Source of the DNA: Deltaproteobacteria bacterium
GTDB taxonomy: Bacteria > Myxococcota_A > UBA9160 > PR03
Length of the DNA: 9,418 bases
Assembly (NCBI GenBank): GCA_018262315.1
Contig: JAGSPS010000105.1
Coordinates: forward strand, 1-9,418
Direction: 5' to 3'
Part shown: piece after piece, positions 6,358-9,418 of the stretch
How the letters are laid out: every line of letters begins with the position of its first letter
Position numbering within the stretch: the stretch's first letter is position 1
Position numbers and translations under genes: made by a program
Notes under the pieces: generated by a model
What the model was told of the DNA's origin: nothing
What the model saw: only the letters and a program-made list of their open reading frames with translations
Database searches by the model: none

Positions 6358-7091
6358 TGGGCGCGGCCGGGCAGTCCGGCGCGAACCAGGGACTCGAACT
6401 CGACCTGGGCGCCCCGAAACACGTTGAGGTCTGCGAGCGTATCGATGCCGCGCACGCGGCCGTTGTCTGCGAACTGCCAGAAGAGCCAGCTTCCGAAGCG
6501 GGACTCCGAGAGCGGAAGCAACACACTGCGCGGCCAGATCGGGTAGGCATCGAAGTGCCCCTCCAGAATTCGAGAATGGGCATCTTCCGTGAAGTAGAGG
6601 ATCGGGCGGACGCGTGCCGATTCCTCGAGCCGCCCGAGAAACGACCTCAGCTCCTCCCGGATCCGATCGATGCTCTCCCATTGACGGCAATTCCCGGCGA
6701 ACTCCACGTCCGCAACGGGCGGTAGCTCGCCGAACGAGCCGCCGACGGCAGCAATGAAGTTCTCCGCCTGCGCCGCGCCCGGCGAGCAGAACGTGAAGAA
6801 GTGGTAGGCGCCGCGCGAGAGACCCACTTGCCGAGCGCCGACCCAGTTCCGATCGAACTCGCGGTCCCGGTGATCTGCGCCCTCACTCGCCTTGATGAAG
6901 GCAAAGGCGATTCCCGCGGCTCGCACCGCAGACCAATCGATCCGTCCCTGGTGGTGGGAGACATCGACTCCCCGAACCGGGTAGCGCGCCGTCGAGGGAT
7001 AGTTGAAACGGATCAGGCCGCGCTCATAGAGCGATGACGCAGCTGCTGCAGCCACGGCGAGCACCAGGAGAGCCAACACCCCGAGCTTCAC
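6354..7091 (-). CDS. GH25 muramidase (1,4-beta-N-acetylmuramidase), membrane-anchored or secreted
   Basis: A 245-residue glycoside hydrolase family 25 lysozyme, which cleaves the MurNAc-GlcNAc bond of peptidoglycan. It starts with a hydrophobic signal or anchor (KLGVLALLVLAVAAAAASS, 2-20). The GH25 barrel follows: RGVDVSHHQGRIDW (40-53) with Asp43, FAFIKASEGADHRDREF (63-79), GAYHFFTF (94-101), and PPVADVEF (124-131) with the DxE pair Asp128 and Glu130. YPIWPRS and SWLFWQFADNGRVRGIDTLADLNVF close the barrel. The key acidic residues are all present, so it should be active. The chosen start is GTG 7091, behind an AGGA, which places the signal at the N-terminus; ATG 7181 would put about 30 non-typical residues in front. 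It is coupled to the downstream GNAT by GTGA. Confidence 0.9.
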   Translation of the reverse strand: MKLGVLALLVLAVAAAAASSLYERGLIRFNYPSTARYPVRGVDVSHHQGRIDWSAVRAAGIAFAFIKASEGADHRDREFDRNWVGARQVGLSRGAYHFFTFCSPGAAQAENFIAAVGGSFGELPPVADVEFAGNCRQWESIDRIREELRSFLGRLEESARVRPILYFTEDAHSRILEGHFDAYPIWPRSVLLPLSESRFGSWLFWQFADNGRVRGIDTLADLNVFRGAQVEFESLVRAGLPGRAQ

Positions 7092-7244
7092 TCTTGGATC
7101 TTCCTGACCTCTGCAAAGGTTCGGCGATGCGCAGCGGCCCGCCCCTGGAAGCATGCCCGCCGCCAGATCCGCGCCCAGCATGGCACCCGCCGGTACCTCG
7201 GCGCCAGCGCAAGAGCCGAGCAGTCGCTTGTTGGACGGCGGCCC

Positions 7245-7907
7245 TCAGGCCCGCGCCGCGACCACGACCTCGCTCGGAACCCCGAACGGCGCCAGCTTGG
7301 AGTGGTGCCGCAGTTGCCATTGCGGCGACGAGATCCACGTGAGGAGTTCGAGAGGCCGGCAACCACCCACGAGCGCCGGACGCCAGGCATGCACTCCCGA
7401 CCACGCGCGCGACACGAGTCGCGAGAAGGAACCCGCGCCCGACGACAGACTCGAGACGCAGAGCAGCCCACCCGGCGCGAGAATCCGATGCGCCTCGCGG
7501 ATCACGGCCGCGATGTCGTCTTCCGATAGCAGGTCGAGGACGAAGTTGGAAACGAAGCGATCGCGCGAGGCGGCCGCCTCGGACGTGGGAGGCGACCCAT
7601 CCGTGAGGACGACCTCAGCCCGCGAGCCGAAAGGCGCCAGCCGCGCCTGCGCCAACTCCACCATGGTGGGACTCAGATCGAGCGCTCGATAACTCGCGTC
7701 CGCGGAGAGATGCTGGGAGAGGAGGCGGAGCGCGAAGCGGCCCGTGCCGCAGCCGAACTCCAGCACACCATGCGCCGTCCCGAAATCTCCCTGTTGGATC
7801 AGGCGTTCGGTCGCGCGATCCTCGTAGAACGCCTGCGTGTCCTGCCGCGCACCAATCCGGTCGTACAGCCGCCGCGCCTGTTCGCGAGAGAGCATCCGCA
7901 CACCCAT
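7245..7907 (-). CDS. Class I SAM-dependent methyltransferase
   Basis: A 220-residue Rossmann-fold methyltransferase. The ATG at 7905-7907 is preceded by AGGAGGAAGG. Motif I is VLEFGCGTGRF (48-58), Asp77 in ALDLSPTMVELAQARL is the acidic residue at the end of strand 2, VLTDG lies at 100-104, and HRILAPGGLLCVSS (140-153) is the post-motif III region. The N-terminus (LYDRIGARQDTQAFYEDRATERLI) is common in small-molecule or lipid methyltransferases of the UbiE/COQ5-like group. The substrate is not deducible. The C-terminal 65 residues (SRLVSRAWSGVHAWRPALVGG onward) are probably a substrate-binding cap. It is separated from the GH25 gene downstream by 153 bp. An elaborate repeat cluster lies in its upstream region. 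Confidence 0.88.
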   Translation of the reverse strand: MGVRMLSREQARRLYDRIGARQDTQAFYEDRATERLIQQGDFGTAHGVLEFGCGTGRFALRLLSQHLSADASYRALDLSPTMVELAQARLAPFGSRAEVVLTDGSPPTSEAAASRDRFVSNFVLDLLSEDDIAAVIREAHRILAPGGLLCVSSLSSGAGSFSRLVSRAWSGVHAWRPALVGGCRPLELLTWISSPQWQLRHHSKLAPFGVPSEVVVAARA

Positions 7908-7962
7908 ACGTGCCTTCCTCCTCCCGGTCGCCCAACGGATCGAGGCCGAGCTGCCGCCCGCC

Positions 7963-7976
7963 TGTGTAGCTACCCA
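7963..7976. repeat. 14-bp imperfect dyad next to the predicted transcription start
   Basis: TGTGTAGCTACCCA is palindromic except for one base pair, with the perfect core GTAGCTAC. It lies where the transcript of the methyltransferase gene would start, so it may be an operator. Confidence 0.4.
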
Positions 7977-8005
7977 GTGTCGCCTGGGTGTCGCCCGTGC
8001 GTCAA
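7976..8005 (-). promoter_or_regulatory. Possible sigma70-type promoter of the methyltransferase gene
   Basis: On the minus strand TTGACG (8000-8005) is followed after 18 bases by GACACT (7976-7981). The -35 box matches the consensus in five of six positions; the -10 box matches only in three. It would start transcription near 7969, giving a leader of about 60 bases. The -35 box lies in the loop of a perfect dyad. Confidence 0.3.
7977..7995. repeat. Tandem direct repeat GTGTCGCC with 11-bp period
   Basis: GTGTCGCC occurs at 7977-7984 and 7988-7995. The offset of 11 bp is one helical turn, which would place both copies on the same face of the DNA between the -35 and -10 boxes. Confidence 0.5.
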
Positions 8006-8014
8006 GCACGGGCG
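7992..8014. repeat. Perfect 9-bp inverted repeat with 5-nt loop
   Basis: CGCCCGTGC (7992-8000) and GCACGGGCG (8006-8014) are exact reverse complements around GTCAA. No T-run follows on either strand, so an intrinsic terminator is unlikely. The overlap with the possible -35 box suggests an operator. Confidence 0.6.
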
Positions 8015-8214
8015 CGTTCCGCTGCACGCGGCGCGGAATGGCGATCACCACGTCGAAGGCGTCCACGTGGCTCCGCGTTCCGGCGATAGCTCATGATTGG
8101 GCTTCGGGCCGGAGGCGGAGGAGAAACATGCTGGCGTACACGAGCCAGGAGAAGATGGACGCTTCCGCGACTCGCTGACTCAGCCCCGATTGGCTTCCAT
8201 TGCCATACGGCATG

Positions 8215-8353
8215 CGCGCAAGGAGGAAGAGTGGAGCGGCGCCACAATCTAGGTTGGCGCTCCTGACAACAGGATTCAGTCCTGACGCCCCGGGGCGAAA
8301 CCTGCGCCCGGTACTTGGACCCGTGGTCGCCGCTCCATCGAGCATGGTGCGCG
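8215..8353. repeat. Nest of inverted repeats, about 140 bp
   Basis: Outer arms CGCGCA (8215-8220) and TGCGCG (8348-8353). Next, GGAGCGGCGCCAC (8233-8245) pairs with GTGGTCGCCGCTCC (8323-8336) over 13 bp with one bulged T. AGGTT (8251-8255) pairs with AACCT (8299-8303), and CAGGA (8270-8274) with TCCTG (8280-8284); these two are both centred on 8277. The right half also contains the perfect 12-bp palindrome CGCCCCGGGGCG (8286-8297). No integron core boxes were found at the edges and no T-run makes it a terminator. Confidence 0.55.
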
Positions 8354-8389
8354 GACTGCTCGCGGATTTCAAGAGGATTCTCGCGCCGG

Positions 8390-8863
8390 CTACTCCGCGC
8401 CGAAAAACCCTTGTGGAACGCGAGCCTTCGGATCTTGGCCAGGCCGCTCTTCGGCGTCGCCCTGGTCTCCGTGAATGGCCTGCGCGATGACACGCTTCGT
8501 GATCGACTCGAGATGGGTACGAAGCGTCGTGTTCAGCTCCTGGAACTCGGGCCAGAGCACCTCGTCCACGAACGTGCGCGTGACTCGCGCCATGACCGTG
8601 GTGCGCCGCTGGCCGGAATATCGATACGGATTGATGCCGTACCGCCGGAGCAACGCGATGAAGAGAGACTTGGACCAGCGATCCGGAAGCGCGAACCGAT
8701 ACTCGACCACGCGCTCCGATCTCTCGAGCTGCTCGAGCCGCCCCCGGATGCGATCTCGCGCACTCTCGGCGGCCGCTCGCTCGCCTGCACTCGTGGCGCG
8801 CGCAAAGAGCGCTTCGATCTTCCGAAGCTTCTCGACGAGACGAGCTTCCTCTTCTTCCTGCAT
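8390..8863 (-). CDS. Conserved hypothetical protein with N-terminal coiled-coil-like region
   Basis: A 157-residue protein starting at ATG 8863 with purine-rich sequence (GAGAGGA) upstream. Residues 1-50 are highly charged and helical (EEEEARLVEKLRKIEALFARATSAGERAAAESARDRIRGRLEQLER) and may form a coiled coil or helical hairpin. The second part, VEYRFALPDRWSKSLFIALLRRYGINPYRYSGQRRTTVMARV (53-94) followed by FVDEVLWPEFQELNTTLRTHL (98-118), reads like a family I have seen only as hypothetical proteins in Gram-negative genomes. There is no signal peptide or membrane helix, so it is probably cytoplasmic. The many Arg residues around YGINPYRYSGQRR would suit nucleic-acid binding, but that is a guess. 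The start lies 35 bases from an attC-like element, the layout of an integron cassette gene. Confidence 0.75.
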   Translation of the reverse strand: MQEEEEARLVEKLRKIEALFARATSAGERAAAESARDRIRGRLEQLERSERVVEYRFALPDRWSKSLFIALLRRYGINPYRYSGQRRTTVMARVTRTFVDEVLWPEFQELNTTLRTHLESITKRVIAQAIHGDQGDAEERPGQDPKARVPQGFFGAE

Positions 8864-8897
8864 CCGAAGCGGGTCCTCTCTCCTCTGCCTTCATGCC

Positions 8898-9031
8898 GTA
8901 CAACCGGCTTGGCGATGAGCCGCGGCCCGACCTGGGAACCAAGCGCTCCGCCCACCGACAGAGCCCATGATGCCACCAAACGCCTGCGAAGCTCGAGCGC
9001 AAGGGCCGTCAGCTCCATTGCCGCGTTAGGC
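8898..9031 (-). repeat. Integron attC-like recombination site (candidate)
   Basis: Read on the minus strand. The 5' box is GCCTAAC (9025-9031), a perfect match to the R'' consensus RYYYAAC. After GCGGC come ATGGAGC and, four bases later, GGCCC. The 3' side has GGGCC, then GCTCAT, and ends with GTTGTAC (8898-8904), which differs from the R' consensus GTTRRRY in one base. The inner arms pair as ATG(G)AGC with GCTCAT, leaving one extrahelical base in the 5' arm as real attC sites do, and GGCCC with GGGCC beyond a 4/3 internal loop. The total of 134 bp is within the usual attC range. Against it are the imperfect 3' box, a long 3' spacer (10 instead of about 6) and the lack of a visible integrase gene or a second site. 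Confidence 0.4.
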
Positions 9032-9068
9032 CGCGCGCTCCTATGTCTGATCTGATATTCTACCCGTG

Positions 9069-9418
9069 ATGGGAGAGCGCCCCCTAGCGTGGCTGTACGG
9101 CGACGTGACGACGCCGCCCTTCTCCCGCGGCGGACGGCTGGAGGCGGGCTTTCCATTCCGGAAGCTTCAAGAGGGAGAGGGCCCGGGTCTGCCTCACTCC
9201 CGGCCGATGCACGCGATTGGCCGCCGCTGACACGAGCTGCGCATCCGCGATGAGGGCCACAATTGGCGACTCTTCTACAGATCGGACTCCGACGCCGTGT
9301 TGATTCTGGACGTGCACGACAAGAAGACTCAGAAGACCCCCAAGGACGTGCTCGATGCGTGCCGAGCCTGCGCCGAACGATGCGACCGAAACGCTAGGAG
9401 ATTGACCCAAGACTGTGC
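9069..9418 (+). pseudogene. RelE/ParE-superfamily toxin (phage Gp49-like), interrupted by UGA, runs off the right edge
   Basis: The frame from ATG 9069 reads RPLAWLYGDVTTPPFSRGGR, then RKLQEGEGPGLPHSRPMHAIGRR. TGA at 9228-9230 (codon 54) interrupts it, and it continues as HELRIRDEGHNWRLFYRSDS and VLILDVHDKKTQKTPKDVLDAC. Both halves match one family from end to end, type II toxins of the Gp49-like group, mRNA-interfering or related proteins paired with an HTH antitoxin encoded just downstream. As I recall the family, the interrupted position is usually Cys (GxRCHELR), so one base change (TGC to TGA) explains the stop. The frame after TGA stays open to the window edge. The antitoxin, if present, is outside. 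An extended -10-like TGATATTCT lies just upstream, and no Shine-Dalgarno is clear. Selenocysteine read-through is a less likely alternative. Confidence 0.72.

Larger units (their letters stand above)
7908..8389. other. 482-bp stretch without a confident gene
   Basis: Between the methyltransferase start and the stop of the hypothetical gene at 8390. Short open frames exist on both strands, but none has a recognisable domain or a convincing start. What it holds is structural: a possible promoter with dyads and direct repeats at 7963-8014, and a nest of inverted repeats at 8215-8353. It may be decayed sequence or a long regulatory region. Confidence 0.6.

Noticed and set aside
7992..8014. Perfect hairpin as an intrinsic terminator
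   Set aside because: No T-run follows on either strand, and it lies upstream of a gene with a good ribosome binding site. An operator is more likely.
8015..8066. A minus-strand reading DAFDVVIAIPRRVQRN that resembles the N-terminus of inorganic pyrophosphatase (FDVVIEIPKGSRN)
   Set aside because: The likeness covers about 14 residues, needs a one-residue gap, lacks the key Glu and stops there. It is probably chance in an upstream region.
8091..8213. A 40-codon minus-strand frame with a hydrophobic segment (SIFSWLVYASMFLLRL)
   Set aside because: No ribosome binding site, no recognised family, and a single weak hydrophobic segment. There is not enough to call a small membrane protein.

Overview
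This is a high-GC window with densely packed genes, several GTG or TTG starts, and two proteins with lipoprotein signal sequences. That suggests an uncultivated high-GC Gram-negative bacterium, perhaps of the Proteobacteria/Myxococcota type. The lineage is an inference from composition and gene style; no marker gene is present.

Left part (1-2718). On the minus strand, a cut-off lipoprotein gene follows an open reading frame that joins an isoprenylcysteine methyltransferase (ICMT)-type membrane protein to a complete-looking lipoprotein. A plus-strand GNAT acetyltransferase converges on a minus-strand pair: a VOC/glyoxalase-fold protein and a five-helix membrane protein.

Middle part (2812-5833). 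A YaiI/YqxD (UPF0178) gene ends on the same CTAG as a TetA-like MFS transporter on the other strand. Upstream of the transporter, on the same strand, is an RDD-family membrane protein with an N-terminal zinc ribbon. A second ICMT-type methyltransferase is transcribed away from it.

Right-middle part (5830-7907). Three minus-strand genes follow: a class I SAM methyltransferase, a membrane-anchored GH25 muramidase, and a GNAT acetyltransferase. The last two overlap as GTGA. The GNAT shares a CTAG stop with the ICMT gene.

Right end (7908-9418). This part looks different and accessory-like. A 482-bp stretch without a confident gene holds an operator-like cluster of repeats in front of the methyltransferase and a nest of inverted repeats at 8215-8353. 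Then come a conserved hypothetical gene, an integron attC-like palindrome directly upstream of that gene, and a RelE/Gp49-type toxin gene interrupted by a UGA where the family usually has Cys.

Most genes are recognisable housekeeping or accessory families without one shared pathway. The best leads are the methyltransferase-lipoprotein fusion, the attC-like element beside a broken toxin gene, the nested palindromes, and the double use of CTAG as a shared stop for convergent genes.
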